A DNA stretch of 64,000 bases. Origin: Pseudonocardia broussonetiae (GTDB taxonomy: Bacteria > Actinomycetota > Actinomycetes > Mycobacteriales > Pseudonocardiaceae). The notes under the pieces are model-generated. The model did not search any database, was not told the DNA's origin, and worked only from the letters and a program-made list of their open reading frames with translations. The translations under genes and the position numbers were made by a program. The stretch lies in the NCBI RefSeq assembly GCF_013155125.1, contig NZ_CP053564.1, forward strand, positions 751,501 through 815,500, read 5' to 3'. Shown one piece after another: positions 19,963 to 30,128 of this stretch (its first letter is position 1; the number at the start of each line of letters is the position of its first letter).

Positions 19963-20985
19963 CTACAGGACCCGCATGTTCCCGTCGAGCGTGCCTTCCG
20001 CCTGCCTGCGGTTCAGGACGGCCAGCCTGGTGAAGCTGTTGTCGAAGCTCTCCTGGGTCAGGCCGCGCTCCCGGTACTCGCCGGCCAGCTGGCGGGCGCC
20101 GTCGGGGATGCTCCACTTCGCCTCGAAGTCGAGCTCCTTGCGGGCGCGGGAGAAGTCGACGCGGTAGCTGCGGGGGTCGTTGCCCGCCTCGCCGGTGATG
20201 TTCAGCGTGGAGCCGGGCACGGCGTCGATCACGGCCTGCGCGATCTCGGCGACGGTGCGGTTGTTCTTCTCCGACCCCACGTTGAACGCGCGGGCGCGCA
20301 CGACGTCGGCCGGCGCGGCCAGCGCGGCGACGACGGCGCCGGCGATGTCCTCGGCGTGGGCCAGCGGGCGCCACGGGGTGCCGTCGGAGAGCACGGTGAC
20401 CTCCCCGCTGAGGATCGCGCGGCCGACGAGGTTGTTGAGCACGATGTCGGCGCGCAGGCGCGGCGAGAAGCCGAACGCGGTGGCGTTGCGCAGGGAGACC
20501 GGCACGAAGTCGGAGTCGGCCAGCTCGGCGAGGTCGTCCTCGACGCGGACCTTGGAGATCGCGTACGGCGTGACGGGCTTGAGCGGCGCGTCCTCGTCGA
20601 CGAGGTCGTCTCCGGACTGCGCCCCGTAGACCGAGCAGGTGGACGCGTAGGCGAAGCGCTGCACGCCCGCCTCCTTGGCCAGCCGCGCGAGCCGCGTCGA
20701 CGCGTGGTGGTTGATGTCGTAGGTGATCTCCGGGGCCAGCGAGCCCAGCGGGTCGTTCGACAGCGCCGCCATGTGGACGACGGCGTCGAAGCCGGCCAGT
20801 TGCTCGACGGTGACGTCGCGGAGGTCGGTGGTCAGGCCCTCGACGTCGGGGCGGTCGAGCCCGCCCAGGATGCAGTCGGCGAACAGGCCGGAGTCCAGGC
20901 CCGTCACCTCGTGCCCGGCGGCGGCCAGGATCGGGGCCATCACGGTGCCCAGGTAGCCCTGGTGGCCGGTCAGCAGAACACGCAC
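19963..20985 (-). CDS. NAD-dependent epimerase/dehydratase (extended SDR)
   Basis: 340 residues. Rossmann motif [14 protein letters not shown] at the N-terminus binds NAD(P); the catalytic set is Ser/Thr in YASTCSVYG and YxxxK in YAISK. These are features of nucleotide-sugar epimerases and dehydratases of the UDP-glucose 4-epimerase type. The substrate cannot be assigned. GTG start at 20985 has GAGGAG 9 nt upstream. It follows the PIG-L deacetylase by 37 nt on the same strand, so the two may jointly modify an amino sugar or glycolipid head group (inference). Confidence 0.88.
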   Translation of the reverse strand: MRVLLTGHQGYLGTVMAPILAAAGHEVTGLDSGLFADCILGGLDRPDVEGLTTDLRDVTVEQLAGFDAVVHMAALSNDPLGSLAPEITYDINHHASTRLARLAKEAGVQRFAYASTCSVYGAQSGDDLVDEDAPLKPVTPYAISKVRVEDDLAELADSDFVPVSLRNATAFGFSPRLRADIVLNNLVGRAILSGEVTVLSDGTPWRPLAHAEDIAGAVVAALAAPADVVRARAFNVGSEKNNRTVAEIAQAVIDAVPGSTLNITGEAGNDPRSYRVDFSRARKELDFEAKWSIPDGARQLAGEYRERGLTQESFDNSFTRLAVLNRRQAEGTLDGNMRVL

Positions 20986-21022
20986 GTCGGAGATCTCCTC
21001 GGTCGATCGGGGGTGGGAAGGG

Positions 21023-21694
21023 CTAGTCGACCGGGTCGGGCCCGGTCAGCGGTGCCACACCGAGCACCAGCTTGGACACGTGGAAGGCCTCGGCGTACCG
21101 GGCGTGGCACTGCACGCCGCGGATCCGCGCGAGGCCGGCGAACGTCTCGGGGTCGAACCAGCTGCGGTCGCGCTGGCTGCCGTAGTGCTCGTGCAGCTTC
21201 GCGACCTTCTCCCGCAGCACCGGCTCGGCCAGCGGCAGGTAGGCGGTGGGCTGGCGGAGGTCGCCGTCCCACTTGAGGATCTCGTAGCCCAGGGCCAGGT
21301 GGTCGCGGAACACGGTGGGGACGAGCTCGGCGAGCGTGCGGTGGTCCTGGTGGGCGTCGTGCGGCGACGGGGCGAACACCAGGTCCGGCTCACCGTGCGC
21401 GCGCAGCTCCTCCAGCGCGAGCTTGGCGCGCTCCCAGCGGGTGGGGACGCGGCCGTCGGGCAGGTCGAGGACCGACACCTCCAGGCGCGCGCCCGGGCAG
21501 AACGCCGTGAGCGCGGCCCGCTCCTCCTCCTCGCGCAGCGACCCGCCACCGGTGAGCACGAGCGCCGTCACCGCGATGCCGGGGTGCGAGCGGCACAGCT
21601 CCAGGAGCGCGCCGCCGGCGCCGATCGCGATGTCGTCGCAGTGGGAGCCCAGGAGCAGCATCCGGTCGAGACGCTCGGGCAGGAGGCTGAGCAC
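21023..21694 (-). CDS. PIG-L family zinc deacetylase
   Basis: 223 residues. The LmbE/PIG-L zinc motif appears as [13 protein letters not shown] (AHPDD variant with Ser-His-Cys-Asp-Asp) and the second motif as [10 protein letters not shown]. The family removes N-acetyl groups from GlcNAc-type sugars (mycothiol, GPI or antibiotic precursors). MshB or Mca identity is not supported by the short length and divergent motif. GTG at 21694 is used; an ATG twelve codons in ([10 protein letters not shown]) is possible. Likely co-transcribed with the epimerase downstream. Confidence 0.86.
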   Translation of the reverse strand: MLSLLPERLDRMLLLGSHCDDIAIGAGGALLELCRSHPGIAVTALVLTGGGSLREEEERAALTAFCPGARLEVSVLDLPDGRVPTRWERAKLALEELRAHGEPDLVFAPSPHDAHQDHRTLAELVPTVFRDHLALGYEILKWDGDLRQPTAYLPLAEPVLREKVAKLHEHYGSQRDRSWFDPETFAGLARIRGVQCHARYAEAFHVSKLVLGVAPLTGPDPVD

Positions 21695-21746
21695 GCCGGT
21701 CAGTGTCCCACGGACGGAGGAACGCGCTCACCGGCGGTGAGCCGGA

Positions 21747-22694
21747 TCAGCGACTCGACAGCTTGGCCAGGCGCGTCGGGGTGGGCCAGCGGACGTCGTG
21801 CGCCCAGCCGAAGCGCTCGAAGATCCAGATGACGCGCGCGGAGATGTCGATCTGGCCGGGCAGCACGCCGTGCCGCGCGCAGGTCGGGTCGGCGTGGTGC
21901 AGGTTGTGCCACGACTCGCCCATCGACAGCACGGCCAGCGGCCAGAAGTTGCGCGAGCGGTCGCGCGAGCGGAACGGGTGCTTGCCGACCATGTGGCAGA
22001 TCGAGTTGATCGACCACGTCACGTGGTTGGAGATCGCGAGGCGCACCAGGCCGCCCCAGAAGAAGCCGGTGACCGCACCCTGCCACGACCACGTGACGAG
22101 GCCGCCGATCAGCGCCGGGAGCAGCAGGCTGACCGCGACCCACAGCCCGAAGGTCTTCGCGACGCGCCGGATGGCGCTGTCGGCGAGCAGGTCCGGGATG
22201 AACCGCGCGTGGTTGGTCTCGTTGCGGTCGAAGAACCAGCCCATGTGCGCGTGCACGAAGCCCTTGGCGACGGCCGCCGGCGAGGTGCCGAACGCCCACG
22301 GCGAGTGCGGGTCGCCCTCCTTGTCGGAGTAGGCGTGGTGGCGGCGGTGGTCGGCCACCCAGTTGAAGACGTTGCCCTGCACGGCCAGCGAGCCGGTGAT
22401 CGCCATCGCGACGCGCAGCCACGGCTTGGCCTTGAACGCCTTGTGCGTGAAGTGCCGGTGGAAGCCGACCGTGACGCCCAGGACGGCGAGGACGTAGAAG
22501 ACCCCGAGCAGCGCCAGGTCGTGCCAGCCGACGCCCCAGCCCCAGGCCAGCGGCACGGCCGCGACCAGCGCGATCATCGGCCCGCCGACGAAGACGTAGA
22601 TCATCGCGTGCTGGAACCGGGTGCGCTGCCCCCCGAGCACGGGGTTCGGACCCTCCCGCAGCGGATCGGGTACGGCCTCGGCAGTGATCGACAT
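21747..22694 (-). CDS. Acyl-CoA delta-9 desaturase
   Basis: 315 residues, integral membrane di-iron enzyme with four predicted helices. The three histidine boxes are intact: HRHFTH, HRRHH and HNLHH. It introduces a double bond into stearoyl/palmitoyl chains for membrane fluidity. The ATG at 22694 (MSITAEAVPD) has GAGGAG 5 nt upstream; a longer open frame lacks homology. It stands alone, divergent from tRNA-Gln with 185 nt between them, in which I see no clear site. Confidence 0.94.
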   Translation of the reverse strand: MSITAEAVPDPLREGPNPVLGGQRTRFQHAMIYVFVGGPMIALVAAVPLAWGWGVGWHDLALLGVFYVLAVLGVTVGFHRHFTHKAFKAKPWLRVAMAITGSLAVQGNVFNWVADHRRHHAYSDKEGDPHSPWAFGTSPAAVAKGFVHAHMGWFFDRNETNHARFIPDLLADSAIRRVAKTFGLWVAVSLLLPALIGGLVTWSWQGAVTGFFWGGLVRLAISNHVTWSINSICHMVGKHPFRSRDRSRNFWPLAVLSMGESWHNLHHADPTCARHGVLPGQIDISARVIWIFERFGWAHDVRWPTPTRLAKLSSR

Positions 22695-22879
22695 GCGGCT
22701 CCTCGGTGTCGGCAGGTGGCCGTCGTCGGTGGCCACACCCGATCCCGAGGGTAGGACGCGGTCCACGGGGTCCGCAGCACCGGGAACGGAAACTCCCGGC
22801 GAAACGGTCCGTGCGGGGAGATGTCGGCGGCGGTGGCCTCGGCAGACGGAGGAGCGCGGCGTGCCAGGATGGAGGCCTG

Positions 22880-22950
22880 TCCGCCGTGGTGTAAGGGCAG
22901 CACTGCTGATTTTGGTTCAGTAGGTCCAGGTTCGAATCCTGGCGGCGGAG
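22880..22950 (+). tRNA. tRNA-Gln (anticodon TTG)
   Basis: Cloverleaf read by eye: acceptor TCCGCCG pairs with CGGCGGA; D arm with GTGTAAGGGCAGCAC; anticodon stem GCTGA/TCAGT around loop TTTTGGT (anticodon TTG, Gln CAA); T arm CCAGG-TTCGAAT-CCTGG. The discriminator is G at 22950. The 3' CCA is not encoded. Confidence 0.95.
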
Positions 22951-22973
22951 CCGGACCCGTCCCCGGACACGAC

Positions 22974-23005
22974 GGAGGGCGGACGACCGTGGTCGCCCGC
23001 CCTCC
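22974..23005 (+). terminator. Hairpin downstream of tRNA-Gln
   Basis: GGAGGGCGGACGACC (22974-22988) pairs with GGTCGCCCGCCCTCC (22991-23005), one mismatch, leaving only GT between the arms. It begins 23 nt after the tRNA and is the likely terminator. The rest of 22951-23118 shows nothing else. Confidence 0.65.
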
Positions 23006-23118
23006 CGTCCGTCCCGCTCAGCGACCGCCCGGTCGCGGCGGAGGGGTCGGCTCGGGCCGACCGTTCCCCGTGCACCTCATGCCGATCTCCTCCTGCGTGG
23101 AGCCCCTCGTGACCGTCC

Positions 23119-23559
23119 TCATTCGAGACCGGCGTCCAGCGTGATCGTGGTGCCGGCCAGCGCCTTGCTGACCGGGCAGCCCTCCTTGGCCTTCTGCGCG
23201 GCGGCCTCGAAGCCGGCCGCGTCGAGGCCCTCGACCTCACCGCGCACGGTGAGCGCGATGGAGGTGATGGCGAAGCCGCCGTTGGCCTCGTCCGGGCCGA
23301 GCGTCACGTCGGCGGTGACGTCGAGCGACTGCGGGGTGCCACCGGCCTCGGCGATGAACGCCGACAGCTGCATCGCGTAGCAGCTGGAGTGCGCCGCCGC
23401 GATGAGCTCCTCCGGGCTGGTGGTGCCGCCCGCGTCGTCCGCCGCGCGCTTGGGGAAGCTCACGTCGAAGGTGCCGACCTTGCTGCTGCTCAGCTCGACC
23501 TGCCCCGACCCGTTCTCGAGCGTGCCGTTCCAGGCCGTGCGTGCGGTGCGCATGGGCAT
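23119..23559 (-). CDS. OsmC/Ohr family peroxiredoxin
   Basis: 146 residues. The two catalytic Cys sites are seen in AAHSSCYAMQLSAF and KEGCPVSKAL. The fold reduces organic hydroperoxides. Sequence around GTTSPEELIAAAHSSC is of the OsmC rather than Ohr branch. The ATG at 23559 (MPMRTART) is used; a second ATG two codons on is possible. About 210 nt upstream contains a small dyad CTCAC-N5-GTGAG (23629-23643) that may be an operator. Confidence 0.9.
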   Translation of the reverse strand: MPMRTARTAWNGTLENGSGQVELSSSKVGTFDVSFPKRAADDAGGTTSPEELIAAAHSSCYAMQLSAFIAEAGGTPQSLDVTADVTLGPDEANGGFAITSIALTVRGEVEGLDAAGFEAAAQKAKEGCPVSKALAGTTITLDAGLE

Positions 23560-23628
23560 ACCGGTGAACCTCCGTGTTCGTGTGCCGTCTCGTTCCTCAA
23601 CGGCTGTGAGTGCCCGGACATTCGCTTC

Positions 23629-23643
23629 CTCACGCAGTGTGAG
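23629..23643. promoter_or_regulatory. Possible operator upstream of osmC
   Basis: CTCAC and GTGAG flank a 5-nt centre about 70 nt upstream of the osmC start. Short dyads of this size occur by chance in such DNA, so this is tentative. The rest of the 212-nt gap 23560-23771 shows nothing clear. Confidence 0.2.
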
Positions 23644-23771
23644 ACGACCGGTCGGAGATCGACGGCGAACGGGTGAACAGCGGAGATCGGCGGCGGCGGC
23701 GCACCCCGATCCGGTGACGGACCGGCGTTCAGCGGTCGAGCGGCTGGTCCGGGTCCGTGCTCAGTGGACGG

Positions 23772-24242
23772 TCAGTGGACCTCGACCCGGTCGCCCGGCT
23801 CCAGGAACTCGAACCACGCCTCGGCGTCCTCGTAGGCCATCCGGACGCAGCCGGCCGACTGGGTGTGCAGGTTGCCCTCGTGGAACGCGACCCCGCCGGC
23901 CGCGAAGAACACGGCGAACGGCATCGGCGCGTTGTTGAACTCGGCGCTGCGGTGGTCCTTGTTCTTCCACTCGACGCTGAACACGCCGCGCGGGGTCTCC
24001 CGGCCCTCGCCGCCCGTGCTGACCGGCACCGGCCCGCGGACGACCTCGCCGTCGTCGATCAGCCAGGCCTGCTTGCCGTCGATGTCCACGCAGGCGCGGG
24101 TGGACTCGGAGCAGGGCGTGCCGTCGACCGTCGCCTCGCCGGCGGTCGCCGTCCCGACCACGCCGAACGTGGCCAGGCCGGCGACGGCGAGCGCCACCGC
24201 GAGCCGGGTCCGGAACGAAACGCTCTTGCTGTGCGCACCCAT
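23772..24242 (-). CDS. Small secreted L,D-transpeptidase (YkuD domain)
   Basis: 156 residues. A signal peptide (RLAVALAVAGLATFGVVGTATAG) leads to a single compact YkuD domain with PRGVFSVEWKNKDH and the catalytic run FHEGNLHTQSAGCVRM (His, Ser, Cys, Arg). It makes 3-3 peptidoglycan cross-links or attaches proteins to the wall. No Ig-like domains are present, unlike mycobacterial LdtMt. The ATG at 24242 is preferred over 24254 because GAGGA sits 6 nt before it. Divergent from glmU, a peptidoglycan-precursor gene. Confidence 0.9.
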   Translation of the reverse strand: MGAHSKSVSFRTRLAVALAVAGLATFGVVGTATAGEATVDGTPCSESTRACVDIDGKQAWLIDDGEVVRGPVPVSTGGEGRETPRGVFSVEWKNKDHRSAEFNNAPMPFAVFFAAGGVAFHEGNLHTQSAGCVRMAYEDAEAWFEFLEPGDRVEVH

Positions 24243-24476
24243 CGACGTCCTCATCACCCACGTGCTTCGCGGGCCGGTTCGTCGTGCCGCGCGTCCGAAC
24301 GGCCCAACGAGCGATGACCACTGTGGGTTACTCATCGCGACCGCACCGTGACCTGGTGACGTTCGCGGCTGGTCCGGGGCCGCCTGCGGAGCACGACGTA
24401 GGATCCCGGGGTACTCCGATCCGGTGCCGCCCCCGCGGCCCGGACCGGATCGCCAGTCGACCAGGGAGCCGCTCCC

Positions 24477-25976
24477 ATGCCCGTCCCCGTCCCCCCGGTG
24501 ACCGCACCCGTGACGCCCCCGCCGTCGGCGGCGATCGTCCTGGCCGCCGGCCGCGGCACCCGGATGCGCTCGGCCACGACCAAGGTGCTGCACGCGATCG
24601 GCGGCCGCACCCTGCTCGGGCACGCCGTCCACGCCGTCGCCGCGCTCGACCCCGCGCACCTCGTCGTCGTGCTCGGCCACGACCGCGAGCAGGTCACCGC
24701 CGCCGTCGACGACCTCGGCGACGAGCTGGGCCGCCCGGTGCACGTGGCCGTCCAGGAGCGCCAGCTCGGCACCGGCCACGCCGTGTCCTGCGGGCTCGCC
24801 GCACTGCCGGCCGACCTCACCGGTCCGGTGCTGGTCAGCAGCGGTGACGTGCCGCTGCTGGAGGCGCCGACGCTGCACGCGCTGCTCGCCGAGCACGCCG
24901 TCACCGGTGCCGCGGTCACCGTGCTCACCACCGAGCCCGCCGACCCGTCGGGCTACGGCCGGGTGCTGCGCGACGTCGACGGCGCCGTCACCGCGATCAT
25001 CGAGGAGCGCGACGCCACCGCGGGGCAGCGCGCCGTCCGCGAGATCAACTCCGGGGTCTACGTCTTCGACGCCGCGTTCCTGCGCGGCGCCGTGCCGCGG
25101 TTGGGCACGTCCAACAGCCAGGGCGAGCTCTACCTCACCGACCTCGTCGCGCTGGCGCACACCGACGGCGCCGTCGCCGCGGCCGTCGTCTGCGAGGACG
25201 CGTGGCAGGTCGCCGGCGTCAACGACCGCGTCCAGCTCGCCTCCCTGCGCGCCGAGCTCAACCGCCGCGTGCTCGTGCACTGGATGCGCGAGGGCGTCAC
25301 GGTGGTCGACCCGGCCACGACCTGGGTCGACGTGCAGGTCCAGCTCTCCGCCGACGTCACGCTGCACCCCGGCACCCAGCTGCACGGCGTCACGTCGGTC
25401 GACGGCGGCGCGGAGATCGGGCCCGACACCACGCTCACCTCCTGCGAGATCGGCGCCGGTGCCACGGTCGTCCGCACCCACGGCAGCGAGTCGGTGATCG
25501 GCGCGGGCGCGTCGGTCGGCCCCTTCGCCTACCTGCGCCCCGGCGCACGGCTGGGCGACCGCGGCAAGATCGGCACGTTCGTCGAGGTCAAGAACTCCGA
25601 CATCGGCGCCGGCACGAAGGTCCCGCACCTGACCTACGTCGGCGACGCCACGATCGGCGAGCACAGCAACATCGGCGCGTCGTCGGTGTTCGTCAACTAC
25701 GACGGCGTGCGCAAGCAGCGCACCGTCGTCGGCTCGCACGTGAAGACGGGGTCGGACAACACGTTCGTCGCCCCGGTCCAGATCGGCGACGGCGCCTACA
25801 CCGGCGCCGGCACGGTCGTGCGCGACGACGTCCCGCCGGGGGCGCTGGCCGTGTCGGCCGGGTCACAGCGCACCATCGAGGGGTGGGTGGAGCGCAAGCG
25901 CCCCGACACCCCGGCCGCCGAGGCCGCCGCCAGGGCGTCCTCGGTCAACTCGACCAACGGAGGCACCCAGCGGTGA
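24477..25976 (+). CDS. glmU: GlmU, bifunctional UDP-GlcNAc synthase
   Basis: 499 residues. N-terminal pyrophosphorylase with [18 protein letters not shown] (Thr where Pro is usual) and GYGRVLRD. C-terminal left-handed beta-helix acetyltransferase with [33 protein letters not shown] (catalytic His) and VNYDGVRK. It makes UDP-GlcNAc from GlcN-1-P, acetyl-CoA and UTP for the cell wall. ATG at 24477, AGGGAG upstream. It overlaps prs by 4 nt (GTGA), a conserved glmU-prs pair. Confidence 0.97.
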   Translation: MPVPVPPVTAPVTPPPSAAIVLAAGRGTRMRSATTKVLHAIGGRTLLGHAVHAVAALDPAHLVVVLGHDREQVTAAVDDLGDELGRPVHVAVQERQLGTGHAVSCGLAALPADLTGPVLVSSGDVPLLEAPTLHALLAEHAVTGAAVTVLTTEPADPSGYGRVLRDVDGAVTAIIEERDATAGQRAVREINSGVYVFDAAFLRGAVPRLGTSNSQGELYLTDLVALAHTDGAVAAAVVCEDAWQVAGVNDRVQLASLRAELNRRVLVHWMREGVTVVDPATTWVDVQVQLSADVTLHPGTQLHGVTSVDGGAEIGPDTTLTSCEIGAGATVVRTHGSESVIGAGASVGPFAYLRPGARLGDRGKIGTFVEVKNSDIGAGTKVPHLTYVGDATIGEHSNIGASSVFVNYDGVRKQRTVVGSHVKTGSDNTFVAPVQIGDGAYTGAGTVVRDDVPPGALAVSAGSQRTIEGWVERKRPDTPAAEAAARASSVNSTNGGTQR

Positions 25977-26953
25977 GCGCCATGTCGGCTACGCCCAAGA
26001 AGAACCTGATGCTCTTCTCCGGGCGGGCCCACCCCGAGCTCGCCGAGCAGGTCGCCAAGCACCTCGACGTCACGATCACGCCGCAGTCGGCGTACTCGTT
26101 CGCCAACGGGGAGATCTTCGTCCGGTTCGAGGAGTCGGTCCGCGGCTGCGACGCGTTCGTGCTGCAGAGCCACTCCGCGCCGATCAACGACCAGATCATG
26201 GAGCACCTGATCATGGTCGACGCGCTCAAGCGCGCCTCGGCCAAGCGGATCACCGTCGTCATGCCGTTCTGGGGCTACGCGCGCCAGGACAAGAAGCACC
26301 GCGGCCGCGAGCCCATCTCCGCCCGCCTGATCGCCGACATGTTCCTCGTCGCCGGGGCCGACCGGATCATGACCGTCGACCTGCACACCGCCCAGATCCA
26401 GGGCTTCTTCGACGGCCCGGTCGACCACCTCTTCGCCCTCCCGGTGCTCGCCGAGTACCTCAAGCGCACCTACGCCGACCGCGAGCTCGCCGTCGTCTCC
26501 CCCGACTCCGGCCGCGTCCGCCTGGCCGAGCGCTGGGCCGAGACCCTCGGCGGCACCCCGCTGGCCTTCATCCACAAGACCCGCGACCCGCGCAAGCCCA
26601 ACGAGGCCGTCGCCAACCGCGTCGTCGGCGACATCCACGGCCGCACCTGCGTCGTCATCGACGACATGATCGACACCGGCGGCACGGTGGCCAAGGCCGT
26701 CGAGGCCCTGCTGGCCCAGGGCGCCCGCGACGTGATCGTCGCGGCCACCCACGGGGTCCTCTCGGGGCCCGCCACCGAGCGCCTCAGCACGTGCGGGGCG
26801 CGAGAGGTGGTCTTCACCGACACCCTCCCGATCCCCGACGAGAAGCGGTTCCCGGCGATGACGGTCCTCTCGATCGCCCCGCTCCTGGCCCAGGCCATCC
26901 ACCAGGTGTTCGACGACGGGTCGGTCACGAGCCTGTTCGACGGGAACGCCTGA
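25973..26953 (+). CDS. prs: Ribose-phosphate pyrophosphokinase (PRPP synthase)
   Basis: 326 residues. It converts ribose-5-phosphate and ATP to PRPP for nucleotides, His/Trp and arabinan precursors. Seen: [33 protein letters not shown] (ATP loop), [11 protein letters not shown] and [12 protein letters not shown] (PRPP loop). I chose GTG at 25973 because GGAGG lies 9 nt upstream and it overlaps the glmU stop; the ATG at 25982 would be 18 nt from that site. The position usually holding Ala-Gly is [11 protein letters not shown] here. Confidence 0.96.
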   Translation: MSAMSATPKKNLMLFSGRAHPELAEQVAKHLDVTITPQSAYSFANGEIFVRFEESVRGCDAFVLQSHSAPINDQIMEHLIMVDALKRASAKRITVVMPFWGYARQDKKHRGREPISARLIADMFLVAGADRIMTVDLHTAQIQGFFDGPVDHLFALPVLAEYLKRTYADRELAVVSPDSGRVRLAERWAETLGGTPLAFIHKTRDPRKPNEAVANRVVGDIHGRTCVVIDDMIDTGGTVAKAVEALLAQGARDVIVAATHGVLSGPATERLSTCGAREVVFTDTLPIPDEKRFPAMTVLSIAPLLAQAIHQVFDDGSVTSLFDGNA

Positions 26954-27115
26954 GCCACCCACCCGCCACCCCCACCCGGCCACGGCGTATCGTCCTCTCC
27001 AGTTCCGCGGCGAGGGCGGGTGTCCTTCTAGCCCGCCGTGATCGACGCTGACCCGGTCCTCCCGGTCGGCATCGCTGCGCGCACACACCGCATCCGCTGA
27101 TCGAGGAGAAGTACC

Positions 27116-27796
27116 GTGGCCGAGGCCCGAATCGACGCCGAGACCCGCACGGAGTTCGGCAAGGGCGCCGCCCGCCGCACCCGCCGTGCCGGCAAGATCC
27201 CCGCCGTGCTCTACGGGCACGGCACCGACCCGCAGCACCTCTCGCTCCCGGAGCTGGAGTTCAAGCGCGTGGTCCGCGAGCAGGGTCGCAACGCCGTCCT
27301 GACGCTGAACATCGGCGGCACCCCGCAGCTCGCGCTGACCAAGACGGTCGTGCAGCACCCGATCCGCCCCTACATCGAGCACGTCGACCTGCTGGTGATC
27401 CGCCGCGGCGAGAAGGTCGAGGTCGAGGTCCAGGTCATCATCTCCGGCCAGGCCGCCCCCGGCACCCTGATCACGCAGGAGCTCAACACCCTGCTCGTCG
27501 AGGCCGACGTCTCCTCGATCCCGGAGACCATCGAGGTCTCGGTCGAGGGCCTGCCGATCGGCACGCAGATCCTGGCCGGCTCGCTGACGATGCCCGCCAA
27601 CACCGAGCTGAAGACCGACCCCGAGGCCCTCGTCGTCAACGTCAACGCGGCGCCGACCGAGGAGGACATGGAGGCCGAGGTCGACATCGAGGGCGCCGGC
27701 GTCGTCGAGGACGCGCCGGAGACCGAGGCCGACGAGGACACCACCGCCGAGGCCGGCTCCGAGGAGTCGTCCGACGACGAGAAGTCCGAGAGCTGA
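27116..27796 (+). CDS. rplY: 50S ribosomal protein L25/general stress protein Ctc
   Basis: 226 residues, the long CTC form: N-terminal L25 5S-rRNA-binding domain ([35 protein letters not shown]), a TL5-type C-terminal beta domain, and a strongly acidic tail (about 178-226). GTG at 27116 has GAGGAG 7 nt before it. In the 162-nt leader GGCGGG and CCCGCC could form a small hairpin near 27015-27033. Followed directly by pth with one base between. Confidence 0.94.
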   Translation: MAEARIDAETRTEFGKGAARRTRRAGKIPAVLYGHGTDPQHLSLPELEFKRVVREQGRNAVLTLNIGGTPQLALTKTVVQHPIRPYIEHVDLLVIRRGEKVEVEVQVIISGQAAPGTLITQELNTLLVEADVSSIPETIEVSVEGLPIGTQILAGSLTMPANTELKTDPEALVVNVNAAPTEEDMEAEVDIEGAGVVEDAPETEADEDTTAEAGSEESSDDEKSES

Positions 27797-27797
27797 C

Positions 27798-28382
27798 GTG
27801 GCGCCGGGTCCCGCCCTGGTGGTCGGGCTCGGCAACCCCGGCCCGGACTACGCCGAGACCCGGCACAACGTCGGCTTCCGCGTCGTCGACCTCCTGGCGA
27901 CGCGGGCCGGCGGGGGCCGGTTCTCCAAGCACCGCAGCAACGCGGACGTCCTGGAGGGCCGGCTCGCCGGCCGCCGGGTCGTGCTGGCCAAGCCGCGCAC
28001 GTACATGAACGTGAGCGGCGGGCCGGTCGCGAACCTCGCGAAGTACTTCTCCGTGCCCGTCGAGGACATCGTCGTCGTGCACGACGAGCTCGACCTCGGC
28101 TTCGGCGTCGTCCGCCTCAAGCGCGGCGGCGGCGAGGGCGGGCACAACGGGCTGCGGTCGATCACGTCGTCGATCGGCACGCGCGACTACCTGCGCGTCC
28201 GCTTCGGCATCGGCCGCCCGCCGGGCCGCCAGGACCCGGCCGACTACGTGCTCAAGCGGTTCTCCGGAGCGGAGACCAAGGAGCTGGAGTTCGCCGTCGA
28301 CCTGGCCGCCGACGCCGCCGAGGCGCTGCTCGCCGACGGCCTCGAGCCGGCGCAGAACCGGTTCCACGCGCTCTCGGGCTGA
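27798..28382 (+). CDS. pth: Peptidyl-tRNA hydrolase
   Basis: 194 residues, the normal Pth length. It frees tRNA from dropped-off peptidyl-tRNA. Key residues: [20 protein letters not shown] (catalytic His), [21 protein letters not shown] (Asp) and [14 protein letters not shown] at 27798 follows the rplY stop by one base, so the two are coupled. The gene converges on a FAAL-like gene across a 93-nt gap that carries a long hairpin. Confidence 0.97.
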   Translation: MAPGPALVVGLGNPGPDYAETRHNVGFRVVDLLATRAGGGRFSKHRSNADVLEGRLAGRRVVLAKPRTYMNVSGGPVANLAKYFSVPVEDIVVVHDELDLGFGVVRLKRGGGEGGHNGLRSITSSIGTRDYLRVRFGIGRPPGRQDPADYVLKRFSGAETKELEFAVDLAADAAEALLADGLEPAQNRFHALSG

Positions 28383-28392
28383 TCCCCTCCGA

Positions 28393-28441
28393 AGCGAGCG
28401 GCACTCTCACCCGACCACGTTGGGCGAGAGTGCCGTTCGCT
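28393..28441. terminator. Bidirectional hairpin between pth and the FAAL-like gene
   Basis: AGCGAGCGGCACTCTC (28393-28408) and GAGAGTGCCGTTCGCT (28426-28441) are complementary at 15 of 16 bases with a 17-nt loop in which CCC and GGG can extend the stem. It lies between two convergent genes and can serve both. No U-tract on either side. Confidence 0.75.
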
Positions 28442-28475
28442 CACGGGACCCGGTGCGTGAGCGCGCGAGCTCCGC

Positions 28476-30122
28476 TCAGACCCGCGCCCTCAGCAGCTCC
28501 CCCGTCGCCGCCCGCCGGAGCTTCCCCGACGGGGTCTTGGGCAGGCTGCCCGGCCCCAGCACCACGACCTCCGCCGGCCGCACCCCCACCGCCGAGACGA
28601 CGCGCGACGTCACGTCCTTGCGGATCGCCTGCTCGGCCTCGGGATCGCCCGCCCTCCGCGACTCCACCGCCACCAGGAACGACTCGCGGTGCCGTCCGCT
28701 CTCCGCGCCCGCGAACATCCGCACCGCCACCACGTTGCCCGCGCGCACCTCGCCCGCCTCGGCGGCGGCGCGCTCGATGTCGGTCGGGTAGATGTTGCGG
28801 CCGCCCATGATGATCACGTCCTTGCGGCGCCCGCACACGACGACCTGCCCGTCGGCGACGTAGCCCTCGTCGCCGGTGTCGAGCCAGCCGTCGGCGTCCT
28901 GCGTGGCGACCGGGCCGTCGACGGTCAGGTAGCCCGGCGTCACCGACTCCCCGCGCAGGTGGATCACGCCGACGCCCCGCTCGCCGAGGACCGCGCCGTC
29001 GTCGCCGACGACCTTGACCTCGATCCCGGGCAGGGGCGGGCCCAGGCGCGGGAAGCGGCGGGTCGGGCCGTAGGTGGCGGGGGCAGCGTGGCGGTGCGCC
29101 TCGAGCTGGTCGGCGTCGACGTGGTCGACCTGCAGGCCGGTGTCGATCGGCGCGAACGACACGCCGAGCGCCGTCTCGGCCATCCCGTACGCGGCGAGGA
29201 CGGCGTCGGGCCGCAGCCCGAACCGCGCCCCCGACGCGACGAAGGCGTCGACGGCGTCGGGGTCGATCGGCTCGGCGCCGTTGAGCGCGATGCGCAGCGA
29301 CGACAGGTCGAGCGGCCCGTCGGCGCGGGCGAGCTGGCGCCCGAGCACGGCGTAGGCGAAGTTCGGGGCGGCCGTGACGGTGCCGCCGTACTTCGAGATC
29401 AGCTCGGCCCACAGCAGCGGGCGGGTGAGGAAGTCGACCGGCGTGACCGTGACCAGCTCCAGGCCGGTGGACATCGGGATCGTCAGGAACCCGACCATCC
29501 CCATGTCGTGGAACAGCGGCAGCCACGACACCATCACGTCGCGCTCGATGTCCAGGCGCGAGGCCTCGACCATCCCGCGGATGTTGGCGAACAGGTTGCG
29601 GTGGGTGATGCGGACGGCCTTGGGCTCCGCGGTGGAGCCGCTCGTGAGCTGCAGCAGGGCGGTGTCGTCCTCGCCCGCGACCCCGGCGTCGGGTTCGACC
29701 GGCTCGCCGTCGAGCGAGTCGATCGTGCGGAACGCGATGCCGCGCTCGGTGAGGACGGGCGCGAGGGCGTCGAACGGGGCGCCGAGCAGGACCAGCTCCG
29801 CGCCGATCATCCCGAGGACGGAGACGGTGTCCTCGGCCCACGCGGCGAGGTCGGTGCGGGCGGTGGGCTGGTGCAGCATCGTGACGCTGCCGCCGCACAG
29901 CCACACGGCCTGCGCGGCCGGGGCGATCGCGGCGGGCTCGCCGGCCAGCACGCCGACGGCGGAGCCCGGGGACACCTCCGCGCGCAGCGCGCCCGCCATC
30001 CGCCGGGCCTGGTCGTGCACCTCGGGCCAGCTACGGCGGACGGGGGCCTTCGGCTCCCCGGTCGTCATCGCGTGGGTGGAGCCGGCGGCGGACTCCAGCA
30101 GCATCGCCAGGAACCGGGACAT
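28476..30122 (-). CDS. Fatty-acyl-AMP ligase-like adenylating enzyme (Pks16-like)
   Basis: 548 residues of the ANL superfamily. Seen: LLQLTSGSTAEPKAV (P-loop), SWLPLFHDMGMVG near 200 (typical of FAAL enzymes), AYGMAETALGVSF, DTGDEGYV, and PKTPSGKLRR with the catalytic Lys. The stretch VDADQLEAHRHAA before LGPPLPGIEV fits the FAAL-specific insertion, suggesting it forms acyl-adenylate rather than acyl-CoA (inference). Its place between ispE and pth matches pks16 (Rv1013), which is an adenylating enzyme despite its name. A TAGGCT box 6 nt before the ATG suggests a leaderless mRNA. Confidence 0.85.
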   Translation of the reverse strand: MSRFLAMLLESAAGSTHAMTTGEPKAPVRRSWPEVHDQARRMAGALRAEVSPGSAVGVLAGEPAAIAPAAQAVWLCGGSVTMLHQPTARTDLAAWAEDTVSVLGMIGAELVLLGAPFDALAPVLTERGIAFRTIDSLDGEPVEPDAGVAGEDDTALLQLTSGSTAEPKAVRITHRNLFANIRGMVEASRLDIERDVMVSWLPLFHDMGMVGFLTIPMSTGLELVTVTPVDFLTRPLLWAELISKYGGTVTAAPNFAYAVLGRQLARADGPLDLSSLRIALNGAEPIDPDAVDAFVASGARFGLRPDAVLAAYGMAETALGVSFAPIDTGLQVDHVDADQLEAHRHAAPATYGPTRRFPRLGPPLPGIEVKVVGDDGAVLGERGVGVIHLRGESVTPGYLTVDGPVATQDADGWLDTGDEGYVADGQVVVCGRRKDVIIMGGRNIYPTDIERAAAEAGEVRAGNVVAVRMFAGAESGRHRESFLVAVESRRAGDPEAEQAIRKDVTSRVVSAVGVRPAEVVVLGPGSLPKTPSGKLRRAATGELLRARV

Positions 30123-30128
30123 ACCGGG

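Noticed and set aside
22821..23144. 107-codon open frame across tRNA-Gln
   Set aside because: It covers the tRNA and its hairpin; the tRNA cloverleaf is complete.
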